The notes below the pieces were generated by a model. That model was not told where the DNA came from, did no database searches, and saw only the letters and a list, made by a program, of their open reading frames with translations. Source: Deinococcus carri (GTDB lineage Bacteria > Deinococcota > Deinococci > Deinococcales > Deinococcaceae). Taken from it: DNA of 64,000 nt. A program made the position numbers and the translations under genes. The stretch spans positions 2,501 to 66,500 of the forward strand of contig NZ_BAABRP010000008.1 of the NCBI RefSeq assembly GCF_039545055.1, read 5' to 3'. Shown here piece after piece: positions 18,435 through 37,009 of the stretch (its first letter is position 1; each line of letters begins with the position of its first letter).

Positions 18435-20066
18435 TCAGACTTCCGTCCGCCCCTGCAACTCGGGCACGGCGTCCGGGTCGGCGCTGTGTTCGGTGAGGCC
18501 GTGGTGGGCCGCGTCGGGGTCGCCGCTGCGGATGCCCCAGGCATAGAAGACCAGGGCCACGACCCCGACGATCACGAAATCCACCCCGTAGGGCAACAGG
18601 CCCCGGCCCCCGAACTCGCGGCTGCCGAGCGCGGAGATCAGGGTCATGACCAGCAGGTAGACCGGCAGCCACAGGCCGCTGCGCAGGTGGACGGCGGTGT
18701 CCTGCCACCCGCGCTGCGCCTGCACCACGAGGTAGATGGGCAGGCCCAGCAGCACCAGCAGCATGATCTGGCCGTTCAGCGGCCAGCGGCTCCAGTACAC
18801 CAGCAGACTGGCGAACACGAACGCCACGGGGGCCAGCACCCCCAGGCCCGGCAGGGTCAGGGGCCGCCGGACATCCGGCGCGGTGCGGCGCAGGCTGACC
18901 ACGCTCACCGGCCCGGTCAGGAAGCCCACCACGCAGGTCACGCTGACCACGGCCGCCAGCGCCTCCCAGTTGGGAAACAGGTACAGGGCCAGCAGGCTGA
19001 TGGCGAGGTTGAGCAGCAGGGCGTTGCGCGGCACGCCCAGGGTGGGATGCAGGCGGCCCAGCCAGGCGGGGAGGTAGCCGCTGCGGGTCAGGGCCTCCAG
19101 CGCGCGGGCCGAGGTGGCGGCGTAGGTGATGCCGGTGCCCGAGGGGCTGATCACGGCGTCGGCGTACAGGGTCAGGGCCAGCCAGTTCAGCCCCAGGGCG
19201 ACCGCGAGTTCGGCAAAGGGCGACTCGAACTTCAGGCCCGCCCAGCCGCCCGCGCCCAGGCTCCCCGGCTCGACGGCCCCGATAAAGGCGAGCTGAAGCA
19301 GGATGTAGATCACGCCCGAGAGCAGGATGCCGCCGATCACGGCCAGCGGCACGCTGCGGCCCGGCCGCTGGGCCTCGCCCGCCAGGTTGATGGGCGACTG
19401 GAAGCCGTTGAAGCTGAACACAATGCCGCTGGTCGCCACCCCGGTGAAGATGGCCGCCCAGCCGTAGGGCGCGAAGCCGCCGGCCGCCGCGTCGTTGAAG
19501 TTGGAGCCGTGAAAGCCCAGCGCCAGCAGGCACACGGCGGTGAGCAGCGGCACCACCAGCTTGAAGAGGGTGATGGCCGTGTTGCTCTTGGCGAACAGGG
19601 CCACCGTCCAGAAGTTGAGCAGCAGGTACAGCACCATCAGCACGGTGGCGGCCAGCAGCCCGCTGGCGGTCAGGGTCCCCTGTTCCACCAGGCCGCGTGC
19701 CCACGGAAAGGACCAGCCCGCCATGTACTGCACGCTCGCCACCGCCTCGATGGGCGGAATCGCCAGCATGCTCAGCCAGTTCGACCAGCTCGCCAGCAGC
19801 CCGGCGAAGGGGCCGTGCGAGTACTGGGCGTAGCGGCCCATGCCGCCCGATTCGGGGTACATCGCGCCCAGCTCGGTGTATGTCAGGGCGATGACCAGCA
19901 TCATGATCATGCCGATCACCCAGGCGAGGACGGCGGCGGGTCCCGCGATCTTGGCCGTGTTGTAGGCCCCGAACAGCCACCCCGAGCCGATGATGGACCC
20001 CAGACAGGTGAACATCAGGGCCAGCGGCGTGATGCTCCGTTGCGGCTTCCCTTGGGTTGAGGTCAT
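18435..20066 (-). CDS. APC-family amino acid permease
   Basis: A 543-residue inner-membrane transporter with about 12-13 hydrophobic helices. The first helix carries the APC signature region [12 protein letters not shown], and helix 6 the [24 protein letters not shown] segment. It resembles YveA-type aspartate/proton symporters, but the substrate is a guess. A GGAAGGAAAC ribosome site precedes the ATG, and a TATACT box lies about 95 bp upstream (20158-20163, minus strand). It is divergent from the SDR gene. Confidence 0.9.
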   Translation of the reverse strand: MTSTQGKPQRSITPLALMFTCLGSIIGSGWLFGAYNTAKIAGPAAVLAWVIGMIMMLVIALTYTELGAMYPESGGMGRYAQYSHGPFAGLLASWSNWLSMLAIPPIEAVASVQYMAGWSFPWARGLVEQGTLTASGLLAATVLMVLYLLLNFWTVALFAKSNTAITLFKLVVPLLTAVCLLALGFHGSNFNDAAAGGFAPYGWAAIFTGVATSGIVFSFNGFQSPINLAGEAQRPGRSVPLAVIGGILLSGVIYILLQLAFIGAVEPGSLGAGGWAGLKFESPFAELAVALGLNWLALTLYADAVISPSGTGITYAATSARALEALTRSGYLPAWLGRLHPTLGVPRNALLLNLAISLLALYLFPNWEALAAVVSVTCVVGFLTGPVSVVSLRRTAPDVRRPLTLPGLGVLAPVAFVFASLLVYWSRWPLNGQIMLLVLLGLPIYLVVQAQRGWQDTAVHLRSGLWLPVYLLVMTLISALGSREFGGRGLLPYGVDFVIVGVVALVFYAWGIRSGDPDAAHHGLTEHSADPDAVPELQGRTEV

Positions 20067-20248
20067 GGGTGTTTCCTTCCTTGTCTTCTGTGCGTGACGG
20101 TCGGAGTGCCGCCCGTGTTCCTCCCGTGGGGAGGGGGGGCACCGTGGCGAAAGGTGCAGTATAGGCAGAACGCAACGCCGGCCCTCCGGCCCGCGCCTGA
20201 GCTGCCTCCGCGCCGCCCCGACCTCTCGCCCCTTCCCAGGAGTTCCCC

Positions 20249-21184
<936 letters not shown>

Positions 21185-21195
21185 ATCTTTCCCCT

Positions 21196-22614
21196 GTGCC
21201 CCGCCTCCTTCCCCTCTGCCTCGCCCTCGCCTGCCTGGCCCTGGTGCCGGGGTCACGGGCGCAGGCTCCGGCGGCGGGGGAGGGCGTCACGCTGCGGCCG
21301 GAGCCGGGGCTGAGTGCGGGGGTCCGGCGGGCGTTGGCCGGCCTGCCCGGCAACGTGCAGGCCGCCCTGCTGGTGCGGGACCTCACCACCGGCGAGCTGC
21401 TGGAGGCGCGGGACGCGGACCGCTCGCTGATTCCGGCCAGCAACATGAAACTGGTCACGGCGGCGGCGGTGCTGGTGGACCGGGGCGGCGCGGACGGCTG
21501 GTGGAGCACCGAACTGACCCTCCCGGCCGCCGAGGTGGGCCGGGGGCGCGTCTCTCACCTGACCCTGCGCGGCAGCAGCGACCCCACCCTGACCGCCGCG
21601 GACGGCCCCAACAGCCTGCGCGCCCTGGCCCGGCAGGTGTACGCGCGGGGCGTGCGCGAGGTCGGGGCGCTGCGGGTGGACGAGGGCGGGCTGGACGCGC
21701 GGACGTGGCAGACCCTCCCCCTGGGTGTGCCCATGACCGCCGTGCGCCTGGCCGAGTGGCACGACGATCCCCCGGCCAGCGCCGCCGAGGCACGGGCGCG
21801 GCTGGGGGCGGCCCTGGCCCGCGAACTGCGCCGCGCCGGGGTCAAGGTCGGGTCGGCGGAGGTGACGGCCGCGCCGCCCTTCCGGCCCTTCGTGCCGCCC
21901 CCCCGCACCGACGAGCGGGGCAGGCCGCTGCCGCCCGACCCCGTGGTGCCCGTGGAGCAGCGGCCCGAGCAGGGGGCAGCGTCGGTCCGCAGCGTCTCGC
22001 CCGCCCATGTGCTGGCCGCGACGCTGCGCCCCAGCGACAACCTGCGCGCCGAGGAACTGCTCGCCACGCTGGCCGTCCGGCCCGGTGGCAGCGGCACGCT
22101 GGCCGGTGCCCTGGCCCGCGAGCGGGCGGTGCTGCGCCGCCTGAACGTGGACCTGACCGGCGTGCGCCTCGCGGACGGCAGCGGCCTGAGCCGTGACAAC
22201 CGCCTGACGCCCCGCGCGCTGGTGGGCCTGCTGCGCGTCCTGTACGACCTGCCCTATCCCGGGGAACCACCCCAGGCCCAGCCCGCCGCCCCAGAGCGGG
22301 CCGAACTGCCGGGCCACCTCTACCGCGAGCGGCGCAACGTCTTTGCCGAGGCGCTGCCCCAGGCCGGGACCGGCGAGAACGTGCCCGGCCACGGCGGGCG
22401 CGGCGGGACCCTCGCCCTGCGCCTCACCGACCTGGACGTGCGGGCCAAGACCGGCACGCTGCCCGGCGTGAGCAGCCTGGCCGGGTACGTCACGGCCCGG
22501 AGCGGCCACGTCCTCGCCTTCGCCCTGCTGATGAACGGCCCGGAGGACAGCCCCATCCTGACCCTGCGCGCCGTGCAGGACGAGGTGGTGCGGGCGCTGG
22601 CAGCGGCGCACTGA
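21196..22614 (+). CDS. dacB: D-alanyl-D-alanine carboxypeptidase/endopeptidase (PBP4 family)
   Basis: A 472-residue S13-family penicillin-binding protein that trims or cleaves peptidoglycan peptides outside the membrane. It has a signal peptide ([23 protein letters not shown]), the SxxK motif with nucleophile Ser82 and Lys85 (SNMK), the SxN-type motif in DGSGLSRDN, and KTG at Lys418 (AKTGTLPG). The start is GTG 21196, 6 nt after TATCTT (21184-21189), which begins exactly at the signal peptide; the frame is open much further upstream but encodes nothing recognisable. It probably forms its own leaderless transcript. Confidence 0.9.
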   Translation: MPRLLPLCLALACLALVPGSRAQAPAAGEGVTLRPEPGLSAGVRRALAGLPGNVQAALLVRDLTTGELLEARDADRSLIPASNMKLVTAAAVLVDRGGADGWWSTELTLPAAEVGRGRVSHLTLRGSSDPTLTAADGPNSLRALARQVYARGVREVGALRVDEGGLDARTWQTLPLGVPMTAVRLAEWHDDPPASAAEARARLGAALARELRRAGVKVGSAEVTAAPPFRPFVPPPRTDERGRPLPPDPVVPVEQRPEQGAASVRSVSPAHVLAATLRPSDNLRAEELLATLAVRPGGSGTLAGALARERAVLRRLNVDLTGVRLADGSGLSRDNRLTPRALVGLLRVLYDLPYPGEPPQAQPAAPERAELPGHLYRERRNVFAEALPQAGTGENVPGHGGRGGTLALRLTDLDVRAKTGTLPGVSSLAGYVTARSGHVLAFALLMNGPEDSPILTLRAVQDEVVRALAAAH

Positions 22615-22630
22615 GGCAGGGAAGCGCCTG

Positions 22631-22819
22631 CTAGCGCCCCTTCCACCAGCCGTAGGAACGCACCGCGTCCACCAGGAACCACACCGCGACCGCGCCCCAC
22701 AGCAGGCCCGGCAGCCAGTTGTCTGCCCGCAGGTAGCGGAAGGCGGCCACCCCAGCCAGCACGGCCAGCAGCAGACTCAGCAGAAACACGATGTGGGGGG
22801 GCACGCGGCGACCGAACAT
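22631..22819 (-). CDS. Small two-helix membrane protein
   Basis: About 62 residues with two hydrophobic segments ([19 protein letters not shown] and [19 protein letters not shown]) and a basic end. No family is recognised. ATG 22819 lies 6 nt after a TACGCT box (22826-22831, minus strand), which supports it being a real gene. It sits downstream of the XRE/membrane-protein operon on the same strand. Confidence 0.6.
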   Translation of the reverse strand: MFGRRVPPHIVFLLSLLLAVLAGVAAFRYLRADNWLPGLLWGAVAVWFLVDAVRSYGWWKGR

Positions 22820-22853
22820 GGTCACAGCGTACCCCCCGGAAGGTTACGGCGTC

Positions 22854-23327
22854 CTACTCGCCTGCCGGGTCGGGTTCGGTCCAGGCGAGGATGGCCGCGG
22901 GGAGACCCATCACGATCCAGACCAGGCCGACCAGCATGATGGCGTTCACGCCTCCCGTCAGTCTGGGCAGGCCCGGCAACACGTCCGTGAGCCACCCATA
23001 GGCGTAGACCAGCAGCAGCCCGAGGGCCAGCACCTGGTACGCCGTGGCGTAGGCACGGGTCAGCACGGCCCGCTGGCGTTCATCGAGATCAGGTTGATCC
23101 AGGCGTGGCAGCCCCATGAACCCCGGAAACAGCAGGCGTGACCATCCGAAGACGACGATGACCATCCCGGCGGCGCTCAGTCCATTCCACAGGGCGCTGC
23201 TGCTTTCCGCACTGCGCAGGAACTGCGCGAGCAGCAGGAGAAGGAAGCCGAACACACCGATCAACACGGCGCGGCGTCGCTGGGCCAGAGGAGCCAGGGG
23301 ACGGGAGGAGTCGAAGGCAGGATTCAT
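22854..23327 (-). CDS. Four-helix membrane protein in an XRE operon
   Basis: 157 residues with four predicted membrane helices, two in the N-terminal half ([36 protein letters not shown]) and two in the C-terminal half, joined by a charged loop [18 protein letters not shown]. It follows the XRE gene with a 4-bp overlap (ATGA) and has GGAGG before the ATG. XRE regulators paired with small membrane proteins of this kind are common in Gram-positive bacteria; the function is not established. Confidence 0.8.
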   Translation of the reverse strand: MNPAFDSSRPLAPLAQRRRAVLIGVFGFLLLLLAQFLRSAESSSALWNGLSAAGMVIVVFGWSRLLFPGFMGLPRLDQPDLDERQRAVLTRAYATAYQVLALGLLLVYAYGWLTDVLPGLPRLTGGVNAIMLVGLVWIVMGLPAAILAWTEPDPAGE

Positions 23328-23596
23328 GATGGACCTCCATACACTTTCTCGCTGAGCGGCGTGAAGGGCGTGCGGGAGAAAATCGCCTCGATAGGGAGGC
23401 CAAAGAACTCGCCCAGGCGGAAGGCGAGGTCCAGGCTGGGGTGGTACTCGCCGCGCTCCAGATACCCGATGGTCTGGTAATTCACGCCCACCGCCGCGGC
23501 GAGGTCCTGGCGGCTGAGGCCCCGCTCCGCCCGCAGCACCGGCAGCCGGTTGTACAGGGGCGGCGGGGAGGGGCGACCAGTGGCCTTCGCAACCAT
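23324..23596 (-). CDS. XRE-family (Cro/CI-type) transcriptional regulator
   Basis: About 90 residues. The helix-turn-helix is [53 protein letters not shown], a compact YozG/YgzD-like regulator. ATG 23596 is supported by a complete promoter immediately upstream (TTGACA-N17-AACAAT, 7 nt before the ATG) and by the operator dyad within it. It is co-translated with the four-helix membrane protein at 22854 and is probably autoregulated. Confidence 0.88.
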   Translation of the reverse strand: MVAKATGRPSPPPLYNRLPVLRAERGLSRQDLAAAVGVNYQTIGYLERGEYHPSLDLAFRLGEFFGLPIEAIFSRTPFTPLSEKVYGGPS

Positions 23597-23603
23597 GGCA
23601 CGT

Positions 23604-23632
23604 ATTGTTGTATTTCTACAACAGAATGTCAA
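23604..23632 (-). promoter_or_regulatory. Promoter and operator of the XRE operon
   Basis: Minus-strand TTGACA (23632-23627), 17-nt spacer, AACAAT (23609-23604), then 7 nt to the ATG. The dyad TGTTGTA-N4-TACAACA (23606-23623) spans the spacer and -10 box, a good position for autorepression. Confidence 0.8.
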
Positions 23633-23710
23633 CCCTTCTAACATCTCGCGCCCCCACCTGAAGCATTCCTGACCGTTCCGGCCTCCCTGGCGTGCCAGGA
23701 TGCGGGCCGG

Positions 23711-25246
<1,536 letters not shown>

Positions 25247-25336
25247 GCGGTGAGCTATGAGCTATGAAAAAGATGGCGAGGGCGCAAGCCGGAGCTTCTG
25301 GGGGCTGGTTCATAGCACAAAGCTCATAGCTCAGAG
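25247..25336. repeat. GAGCTATGA-unit inverted repeat between crtO and cruF
   Basis: GTGAGCTATGAGCTATGA on the left and TTCATAGCACAAAGC, TCATAGCTCA on the right are imperfect inverses about 45 bp apart. A spurious ATG inside this repeat extends the cruF frame by 32 codons. Confidence 0.65.
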
Positions 25337-25352
25337 CCTCCCCACAGGCCAC

Positions 25353-26354
25353 ATGATCCGCCTCGCCCTCGCCTTTGCCGCCCTGGGTCTGGCCTTTCTG
25401 GGCGCGCTGCTGGTGCTGAGGGGCCTGCCGCTGGGCTGGGGCCTCATCGCGCTGGGCCTGCCGCTCACGCCCGTGCTGGCGCTGGCGGGGGACGCGCTGA
25501 CGGGTGATTTTGTGGGAACGCTGCGGCAGCGGGCAGGCGTGGTGCTGGGGCAGATGCGCCCCTGGATGTGGCTGACGGTGCTGTACGCGGCGCTGCATAT
25601 CCCCGTCCCTCTCTGGCCCCAGGGCTTTGCGCCCCTGGCGCTGCTGAGTACCGGGGCGCTGTTTCTCGCGGCGCTCGCGTATGTCTGGGAGGGGGTCGGG
25701 GCGCGGCGGGCGCTGGTGATGGCGGCGCTGGCGTTCGGCGTCGGGCTGGGGGTGGAACTGCTGGGAAGCCGGACGGGGTTTCCCTTCGGCGTCTACTCGT
25801 ATGCCACTGCTCCGGCCCCCACACTGCTGGGCGTGCCGCTGCTCGTGCCGCTGGGGTGGTTCGCGCTGACGCTTTCCGCCGCGCTGCTGTCCGGGGGAAG
25901 GGCCTGGCTGGCGGGCCTGCTGCTGGCCGCGTGGGACGTGGGCCTGGAACCGCTGATGACCGCCGAGGGCTACTGGCGCTGGAGCGACCCCGCGCCGCTG
26001 TGGGCGGGTGCGCCGGTGCAGAACTTCCTGGGCTGGTGGGCGGTCGGGGCGGGGTTGAGCTGGGCCTTCACGGGCCTCGCGCCGGGGCTGTTCGGGCGGC
26101 GGGGGCGGGGCTGGGACTGGCCGATGCAGGTGAGGGGGGAGGCCCGTGTGCGTGTGACAGTCGGTCCCATCCTGAGAGAATCCGCCCCCCGTCCCGACCT
26201 CTCCCGCCTCACCTTCGCCGTCGCGTACCCCATAGAGGCGTTCTTCCTGCCCGGCGGCCTGGTGCTGGTGGGCCGTTATCGGGAGGCGGCGGTGACGCTC
26301 GCGGCGATGCTAGGGGCGCTGGCCCTGGCGCGGGCTGTGCGGGGGAAGAGGTGA
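25353..26354 (+). CDS. cruF: Carotenoid 1,2-hydratase CruF (DUF422)
   Basis: A 333-residue integral membrane protein with about seven hydrophobic helices. It has the DUF422/CruF core [14 protein letters not shown] and [19 protein letters not shown], with Asp, Glu and His-poor polar residues in helices. CruF adds water to the psi end group (C1',2') of gamma-carotene derivatives, a step of deinoxanthin synthesis shown for Deinococcus. ATG 25353 is preferred over ATG 25257, which lies in a repeat. Its stop overlaps the GTG of the acyltransferase (GTGA). Confidence 0.85.
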   Translation: MIRLALAFAALGLAFLGALLVLRGLPLGWGLIALGLPLTPVLALAGDALTGDFVGTLRQRAGVVLGQMRPWMWLTVLYAALHIPVPLWPQGFAPLALLSTGALFLAALAYVWEGVGARRALVMAALAFGVGLGVELLGSRTGFPFGVYSYATAPAPTLLGVPLLVPLGWFALTLSAALLSGGRAWLAGLLLAAWDVGLEPLMTAEGYWRWSDPAPLWAGAPVQNFLGWWAVGAGLSWAFTGLAPGLFGRRGRGWDWPMQVRGEARVRVTVGPILRESAPRPDLSRLTFAVAYPIEAFFLPGGLVLVGRYREAAVTLAAMLGALALARAVRGKR

Positions 26355-27010
26355 AACGCCCTGACCCGGTGGCCGCCCTGCTGCGCGCCAGCATCCGCCG
26401 CAGCGTCCGGGCCGACCTGGGAGGCGTGTGGGTGCGTGGGCCGCTCCCGCCCGGCGGCGCGGTGCTGGCCCCCAACCACCATTCCTGGTGGGACGGCTAC
26501 GTGCTGCGCGAGGTCGCCTGGCAGGCGGGGGCCGACTACCGGGTGCTGATGACGGCGCGGCAACTGGCCCGCTTTCCCTTCCTGCGCCGGGTGGGGGCGC
26601 TGGGGGCAGAGGAGGTGCGGCCCGCCGTGCGTGCGGCGCGGGCAGGAGCCTGGGTGGTGGTGTTTCCGGAGGGAGCATTGCAGCCTGCCGGACCGCTGCG
26701 GGGGGTGAAGCCCGGCGCGGCCTGGATTGCCAGGGCGGCGGGCGTCCCCCTGGTCCCCGTCGCGCTGCGGGTGGCCCTGCGCGGGGGGCAGTCCCCGGAG
26801 GCCTATCTGCGCTTCGGCCCGGCGGTGGCCGCCCCCGACCTCGCGGCGGCTCTTTCCTCCGAACTCGCCGCGCTGGACGCCGACCTTGCGGACAGTGACC
26901 CCGAGCGTCCCCTCGCCGGATACCTGCGCCTCACGCGGGGGCGGGCCAGCGACCACGAGCGTCTGGACTGGCCCAGCCGTGCGTTGACGTGGCTGACGGG
27001 GGACCGGTGA
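26351..27010 (+). CDS. 1-acyl-sn-glycerol-3-phosphate acyltransferase-like (PlsC family)
   Basis: About 219 residues with the PlsC acyltransferase motifs NHHSWWD (motif I, catalytic His/Asp) and [10 protein letters not shown] (motif III). It starts at GTG 26351, overlapping the cruF stop (GTGA), with GGGGGAAGAG upstream. Between cruF and a glycosyltransferase it may acylate a carotenoid glycoside or supply lipid to the pathway; general phospholipid synthesis is the alternative. Confidence 0.85.
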   Translation: MKRPDPVAALLRASIRRSVRADLGGVWVRGPLPPGGAVLAPNHHSWWDGYVLREVAWQAGADYRVLMTARQLARFPFLRRVGALGAEEVRPAVRAARAGAWVVVFPEGALQPAGPLRGVKPGAAWIARAAGVPLVPVALRVALRGGQSPEAYLRFGPAVAAPDLAAALSSELAALDADLADSDPERPLAGYLRLTRGRASDHERLDWPSRALTWLTGDR

Positions 27011-28104
27011 GCCGTCTCTCCCGCGTCTACCGGCTCGCGGTAGGCGGCTTTTTCGCGTACAAGGCCGCCACCCTGCTCGTCAACGCCCTGACCTTTCCCC
27101 GGCTGCGACCCCGGCCCACACCCGCAGGCCCGCGCGTCTCGCTGCTGGTGCCCGCGCGCAACGAGGCGCACAACCTCCCCCACACGCTGCCCGGCCTGCT
27201 GGCCCAGGGCGCGCACGAGGTGCTGGTGCTGGACGATGGCAGCACGGACGGGACAGCAGAGGTCGCCCGCCAGTACGGGGCGCGGGTGATTTCCGGCCAG
27301 CCTCTCCCCGCCGGGTGGCATGGCAAGCCCTGGGCCTGCCAGCAGCTCGCGCAGGCGGCGAGGGGTGACGTTCTGGTCTTTACCGACGCGGACGTGACCT
27401 GGCATCCGGGGGCGCTAGGCGCGGTGCTGCACGAGCTGGAGCGTTCCGGGGCCGACCTGCTGAGCGTGTATCCCCGCCAGCACAACGTCACTCTGGGGGA
27501 ACGCCTCCTCACGCCGCTGGTGGACGACGTGCTGCTCACCTTCCTGCCCGCGCCGCTGCTGCGCCTGCCGCACCCCAGCGCCGCCGCCGCGAATGGGCAA
27601 CTGATGACCTTCCGGCGCAAAGCCTACGAGCGGGTGGGGGGGCACGCCCTGGTCCGCGCCGACCTGCTGGAGGACGTGGCCTTTGCCCAGCGGCTCAAGG
27701 GGCGGGGCGGGCGGCTGGCGCTGGCGCTGGGGGAGGATTGCCTGGGCGTGCGGATGTACCGGAGCTACCCGGAGTCGGTGGCAGGGTTCGGGAAGAACGC
27801 GGGGGCGTTTCATGGGCGTTCAAGGGCGCTGCTACTGCTCTCCGCTGCCTGGCACCTCGCGGCCTACACCCTGCCCTGGCTGCTGCCCGCCCGCTCGCTG
27901 CGTGGCCTGCCCTGGCTGCGGGCGGCGGGCCTGCTGGAGCGCCTGCTGGTGAACCTCGTCAGCGGCCGCCGCGCGCCAGCCGACCTCGCCGAAGGCCTGC
28001 TGGGGCCGGTCACGCCGCTGCTGACGCTGCCCGTGTACCTCCGCGCCACGCGCCGCCGGGTGAGCTGGAAGGGCCGGGAGTACGAGCAGGGGAGCAGGCT
28101 GTAG
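27007..28104 (+). CDS. Family 2 glycosyltransferase (CruG-like)
   Basis: A 365-residue GT-A enzyme. [20 protein letters not shown] and [16 protein letters not shown] form the nucleotide-sugar site, [14 protein letters not shown] has the DxD metal motif, and [13 protein letters not shown] the ED catalytic region. A hydrophobic C-terminal part (about 270-340) suggests membrane association. GTG 27007 overlaps the acyltransferase stop. Placement after cruF resembles cyanobacterial cruG (carotenoid 2'-O-glycosyltransferase), so carotenoid glycosylation is the leading guess. Confidence 0.85.
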   Translation: MSRLSRVYRLAVGGFFAYKAATLLVNALTFPRLRPRPTPAGPRVSLLVPARNEAHNLPHTLPGLLAQGAHEVLVLDDGSTDGTAEVARQYGARVISGQPLPAGWHGKPWACQQLAQAARGDVLVFTDADVTWHPGALGAVLHELERSGADLLSVYPRQHNVTLGERLLTPLVDDVLLTFLPAPLLRLPHPSAAAANGQLMTFRRKAYERVGGHALVRADLLEDVAFAQRLKGRGGRLALALGEDCLGVRMYRSYPESVAGFGKNAGAFHGRSRALLLLSAAWHLAAYTLPWLLPARSLRGLPWLRAAGLLERLLVNLVSGRRAPADLAEGLLGPVTPLLTLPVYLRATRRRVSWKGREYEQGSRL

Positions 28105-28205
28105 GGAGTGGGGTGTGGGCTGTGGGTTGTGGGCTGTAGGTTGTAGGAAGGGCAGCTTCTGCTCCTGCTTTGCCTAATCCCTAACGCCTCACGCCTCACC
28201 CCTTC
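28105..28205. repeat. GTGGGTTGTGGGCTG-unit repeat between convergent genes
   Basis: Tandem GTGGGCT/GTGGGTT/GTAGGTT units (28107-28147) and a CCTAACGCCTCACGCCTCACC stretch (28178-28200) lie between the glycosyltransferase and MFS stop codons. The same GTGGGTTGTGG unit appears in inverse form inside glnS at 44950-44985. Confidence 0.55.
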
Positions 28206-28209
28206 CCCC

Positions 28210-29511
28210 TCAGCTCTCCCAGCCCTGTTCCACCTTCATCGCCTGCCGCCCGGCCTCTTCCGGGGGGAGGCGGTCCTCCGCGATGTCGGTCAGGTCCATC
28301 GCGCGCAGTTCGGGGGCGAGGTAGGCCGTCATCCCCACCACCAGCAGGGTGACGAGGCCGCCCGCCCAGACGCTGCGGGCGGTGCCCAGCCAGCTCGCGG
28401 CCAGGCCGCTCTCGAAGGCCCCAAGTTCGTTGCTGGCCCCGATGAACATGCTGCTCACGGCACTCACGCGCCCGCGCATGTGGTCGGGGGCCTTGAGGCG
28501 CAGGGTCGCCTTGCGAATCACCATGCTGATGCCGTCGAACAACCCGGCCAGCACCAGCGCCGCCACGCTGAGAGCGAAGTTGCGCGACAGCCCGAACACC
28601 AGCATGCACACCCCGAAGCTCGCGACCGCCAGCAGCAGCGTGCGCCCCGCGCCCCGGCCCGGCGGGCGGCGGGTGGCATACAGCATCACGCCCAGCGCCC
28701 CGACGCTGGGGGCCGCGACCAGCACCCCCAGCCCCCGCGGCCCCACCTCCAGAATGTCCGAGGCGAAGACCGGGAGCAGGGCCACGGCGCCCCCGAACAG
28801 CACGCTGAAGAGGTCCAGCGCCATGCTGCCCACCAGCACCTGCCGCTGCACCACGAAGGCCAGGCCCTCCTTCACGCTCTGCCACACCGGTTCGCCGGGC
28901 GTGAAGGCGGGGCGGGGTTTGGGCTTCACGTAGGCGAGGCAACCCAGCGCCAGCGCGTACAGCACGGCCGCGAAGGCGTACGACCCGCCCGCCCCGGCGG
29001 CGGCATACAGCACCCCGCCCAGCGCCGGGCCGATGATGGCCGCCGCTTGCCACGCGCTCGACTGCCACGCCGAGGCCCGCAGCAGCAGCTCGCGCGGCAC
29101 GACCTGGGCCTCGAAGGCCGGGAGCGCCGGTTCGGAAAAGCCGCGGGCGGTGCCCAGCAGGAAGATCAGCACCAGCAGCGGCCCGTACCCCAGCGCAGCG
29201 GCGTGCGGCGCGTACAGGAAGAACAGCGCCGCGCAGGCCACCTCCAGCGCGGTCGTGATCAGCAGGATGCGGCGGCGGTCGTTGCGGTCGGCCACCACGC
29301 CGCCCAGCAGCGCGAGGCTCAGCGCCGGAATCGCCTCCACCAGCCCCAGCACGCCCAGGGTGAGCGGATTCTTGGTGAGCTGGTAGAGCTGGTACGCCAC
29401 CGTCAGCGCGACCGCGCGGCCCGCCAGGGTGCTGCACACGGTCGCCAGCAGCATGGCGCGGAACTCGGGGAGCCTCAGGACGGCGCGGCTGGAATCGGCA
29501 GGGGCGGACAC
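28210..29511 (-). CDS. MFS transporter (EntS-like)
   Basis: About 433 residues with 10-12 membrane helices, [15 protein letters not shown] (the MFS loop 2-3 motif) and [29 protein letters not shown] (second-half A motif), typical of EntS/TetV-like exporters. GTG 29511 is chosen because TACACT lies 6 nt upstream; the frame extends to 29544 but would place the box inside the gene. It is divergent from the crtD-like gene and may export a metabolite of this locus, though that is not shown. Confidence 0.88.
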   Translation of the reverse strand: MSAPADSSRAVLRLPEFRAMLLATVCSTLAGRAVALTVAYQLYQLTKNPLTLGVLGLVEAIPALSLALLGGVVADRNDRRRILLITTALEVACAALFFLYAPHAAALGYGPLLVLIFLLGTARGFSEPALPAFEAQVVPRELLLRASAWQSSAWQAAAIIGPALGGVLYAAAGAGGSYAFAAVLYALALGCLAYVKPKPRPAFTPGEPVWQSVKEGLAFVVQRQVLVGSMALDLFSVLFGGAVALLPVFASDILEVGPRGLGVLVAAPSVGALGVMLYATRRPPGRGAGRTLLLAVASFGVCMLVFGLSRNFALSVAALVLAGLFDGISMVIRKATLRLKAPDHMRGRVSAVSSMFIGASNELGAFESGLAASWLGTARSVWAGGLVTLLVVGMTAYLAPELRAMDLTDIAEDRLPPEEAGRQAMKVEQGWES

Positions 29512-29612
29512 GCGGGGAGTGTAGGACGGCGGCGGGGCCGACAATGGAACGTGGCCTTGTCCCGCGCGGCCCCGGTGGCTGCCCTTGCCCCCCGCCGGGC
29601 TATCCTCGGGGC

Positions 29613-31046
<1,434 letters not shown>

Positions 31047-31123
31047 GGCCAATTTCCGGCCGAGGCGTCAAAGTTGCAACACGCCTTCGGGGCAGGGTGG
31101 TATATGAGAACGAGGAGGAACAC

Positions 31124-31447
31124 ATGAGTAAAAAACTGTTCGTGGTTGCCACCGCTCTTGCTGCCCTGAGTCTCGCTTCCTGCGCCCCTCGGTACAATCC
31201 GAATGCCCAGAAGCCCGATACGGAACTCTCCTGTGTGGAAATCAAGAGTGAGGTTGCCCGTGCTCAGCAGGCCCGTGAAGAAGCAGGAAAGAACCGCGGT
31301 CTGAGCGGTCAGAACATCGCCTGGGCCATCTTCTTTATCCCGGGGATCCTCGCCAACGAGTACACCAACGACCAGGTCCAGAAGGCGGCGGACGACCGGA
31401 TCGCCAAGCTGAATCAGCTTTACGCTGCCAGAAGCTGCACACAGTAA
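31124..31447 (+). CDS. Small lipoprotein
   Basis: 107 residues with a lipoprotein signal (MSKKLFVVATALAALSLASC) and lipobox LASC. The mature part has a charged helix (EIKSEVARAQQAREEAGKN), a hydrophobic WAIFFIPGILAN segment and a C-terminal charged helix with a second Cys near the end. ATG 31124 has GAGGAGG at good spacing and a TATAT-containing -10 region (31101). The gene is less GC-rich than its neighbours. The function is unknown. Confidence 0.8.
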   Translation: MSKKLFVVATALAALSLASCAPRYNPNAQKPDTELSCVEIKSEVARAQQAREEAGKNRGLSGQNIAWAIFFIPGILANEYTNDQVQKAADDRIAKLNQLYAARSCTQ

Positions 31448-31470
31448 CGCCCGGCCCGCGGCTTGGTACT

Positions 31471-31492
31471 GCGCCCATCGGGGCGCTTTTTT
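31471..31492 (+). terminator. Terminator after the small lipoprotein gene
   Basis: 6-bp arms GCGCCC and GGGCGC with loop ATCG are followed by six T. Confidence 0.85.
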
Positions 31493-31523
31493 CTGTCATT
31501 CCTCTACGCGCTAGCCTGGGCGC

Positions 31524-32717
<1,194 letters not shown>

Positions 32718-32733
32718 GGGCGTATTCCCCGGC

Positions 32734-33525
32734 ATGGAATTCCGCCTGCATCCCGAAGTGATTCACACCGCCGAGGCCGCCGGTGCCCGCCTGGAGGTCA
32801 CCGAGTACGATCCCCGGCCCACCGAGCGTCCGCTGGAGGGCTTTCATCAGCCGCTGGTGCGCCCGGCGCGCTGGCGGCAGCTCGCGGTGCAGCTGGGCGG
32901 CGGCCTGGCGGTGCTGGAACCGGGTGCCCTCCAGTACCTGCGCGGTGAGATCGAGATGCAGGCCACGGCCAGCGGTGGCGCGGCGGGCGGGGGCCTGGGC
33001 GGCCTGCTGCGCGGGGCGGTCACGGCGGCGGCCACCGGCGAGGGCCTTTTCAAGACCGCCTACCGCGGCACGGGCGTGATCTACACCGAGCCGACCCGCC
33101 TGCACCTGCTGCTGGGCGAGCTGCGCGGCGAGGACCTGATCGTGGACGACGGCGCTTTTGTCGCCTGCGTGGGCCAGGTCACGGTGGGGCGGCACGTGAA
33201 CCGGGGCCTCGCGGCGGCGCTGGGCAGCGGCGAGGGCCGGGTGCAGCCCAAACTCTCCGGGGAGGGCGTCTTCGCCCTGCAAAGCCCCGTCCCCCCCGAG
33301 GAGTTTCAGGTGCTCGACCTGCAAGGGGAGACGCTCAAGGTGGACGGCAATCTGGTGCTGGCCTACACGGGCGGCCTGGCCTTCAGCGTGGAGAAAAGCA
33401 CCCGCAGCCTGCTGGGCAGCGGCCGCACCGGCGAGGGCTACGTGCAGGTGTACCGCGGCACCGGGCGCGTGTGGCTCGCGCCGACGCTGCCGCTGCACGT
33501 CCAGTCGTCCCTCACGGCTCCCTAG
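32734..33525 (+). CDS. AIM24-family protein
   Basis: A 263-residue all-beta protein of the AIM24/TRAP-like group. Signatures are [48 protein letters not shown] and the C-terminal [18 protein letters not shown]. The bacterial function is not established. It follows the DUF418 gene by 16 bp on the same strand and may be co-transcribed. Confidence 0.85.
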   Translation: MEFRLHPEVIHTAEAAGARLEVTEYDPRPTERPLEGFHQPLVRPARWRQLAVQLGGGLAVLEPGALQYLRGEIEMQATASGGAAGGGLGGLLRGAVTAAATGEGLFKTAYRGTGVIYTEPTRLHLLLGELRGEDLIVDDGAFVACVGQVTVGRHVNRGLAAALGSGEGRVQPKLSGEGVFALQSPVPPEEFQVLDLQGETLKVDGNLVLAYTGGLAFSVEKSTRSLLGSGRTGEGYVQVYRGTGRVWLAPTLPLHVQSSLTAP

Positions 33526-33792
33526 GGCGGTGCCCAGCAAGGTTGCCGAACCTTTCTGGGCCGAACGAAGTGAGAAACCGTGATAAGGGCGGCGTGAAGT
33601 GGAGTTGCTGCCCAGGACACGCGGCAACGGCTGGGGTGCGCCGCCCTGACCGACTTTTGGCGTCCCAGGGGGAGAAAAGAGAACCCTGCCGGGGCTGAGG
33701 CCGGGCAGGGGCCAGCGTTCTGAGTAAGTCGGCGGTCAGAAATGAGTGCTGGTTGCCATTTCTCACGCCGTGGCAGGACAAGATAGAGGCCC
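33526..33792 (+). other. Structured intergenic region before the amidase gene
   Basis: 267 bp with no credible coding frame but several dyads: AAGGTT-GCCG-AACCTT (about 33538-33553), GGGCGGCG pairing with CGCCGCCC about 50 bp later, GTTGC/GCAAC and CCCAG/CTGGG inside that, and CCCTGCCGG...CCGGGCAGGG. It may be an untranslated leader of the amidase gene or another mosaic repeat; I do not recognise a known riboswitch. Confidence 0.5.
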
Positions 33793-35619
<1,827 letters not shown>

Positions 35620-35693
35620 GCAAGGAGGCAGAAGGCTGAACGCAGAGGGCAGAAGGCCGGGAGAGCTGAGGCAGGAGCGCTCCCGGCCTTCTG

Positions 35694-35710
<17 letters not shown>
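35620..35710. terminator. Bidirectional hairpin built from GCAGAAGGC units
   Basis: 15-bp perfect arms (35649-35663 and 35680-35694, centred on GCAGAAGGCCGGGAG and its inverse) with additional outer CGCAGAGGGC / GCCCTCTGC pairing. The right arm overlaps the antiporter stop codon. It is probably a terminator for both convergent genes and a member of the short-unit dyad family. Confidence 0.7.
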
Positions 35711-36953
<1,243 letters not shown>

Positions 36954-36980
36954 GACGCCCACTCTAGCCGCCAGAAACAG

Positions 36981-37009
36981 AAAACCTCCTGCGAAGAGCA
37001 CGCAGGAGG
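36981..37009 (-). terminator. Terminator downstream of rpoZ
   Basis: 9-bp arms CCTCCTGCG and CGCAGGAGG with an A run on the left, read as TTTT on the minus strand. Between it and the rpoZ stop (37010-37090) lie tandem GTCTAAC and TTTGACGGTTTGA units forming further inverted repeats. Confidence 0.75.

Noticed and set aside
18486..20060. 524-codon plus-strand frame opposite the APC permease
   Set aside because: Gln/His/Arg-rich shadow of the permease; no promoter or ribosome site.
25257..25352. Upstream ATG 25257 as the cruF start
   Set aside because: It lies in a low-complexity repeat and adds 32 residues without family counterpart; ATG 25353 starts the first membrane helix.
33526..33792. 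c-di-AMP (ydaO) riboswitch before the amidase
   Set aside because: Context fits but the conserved ydaO core motifs are absent.
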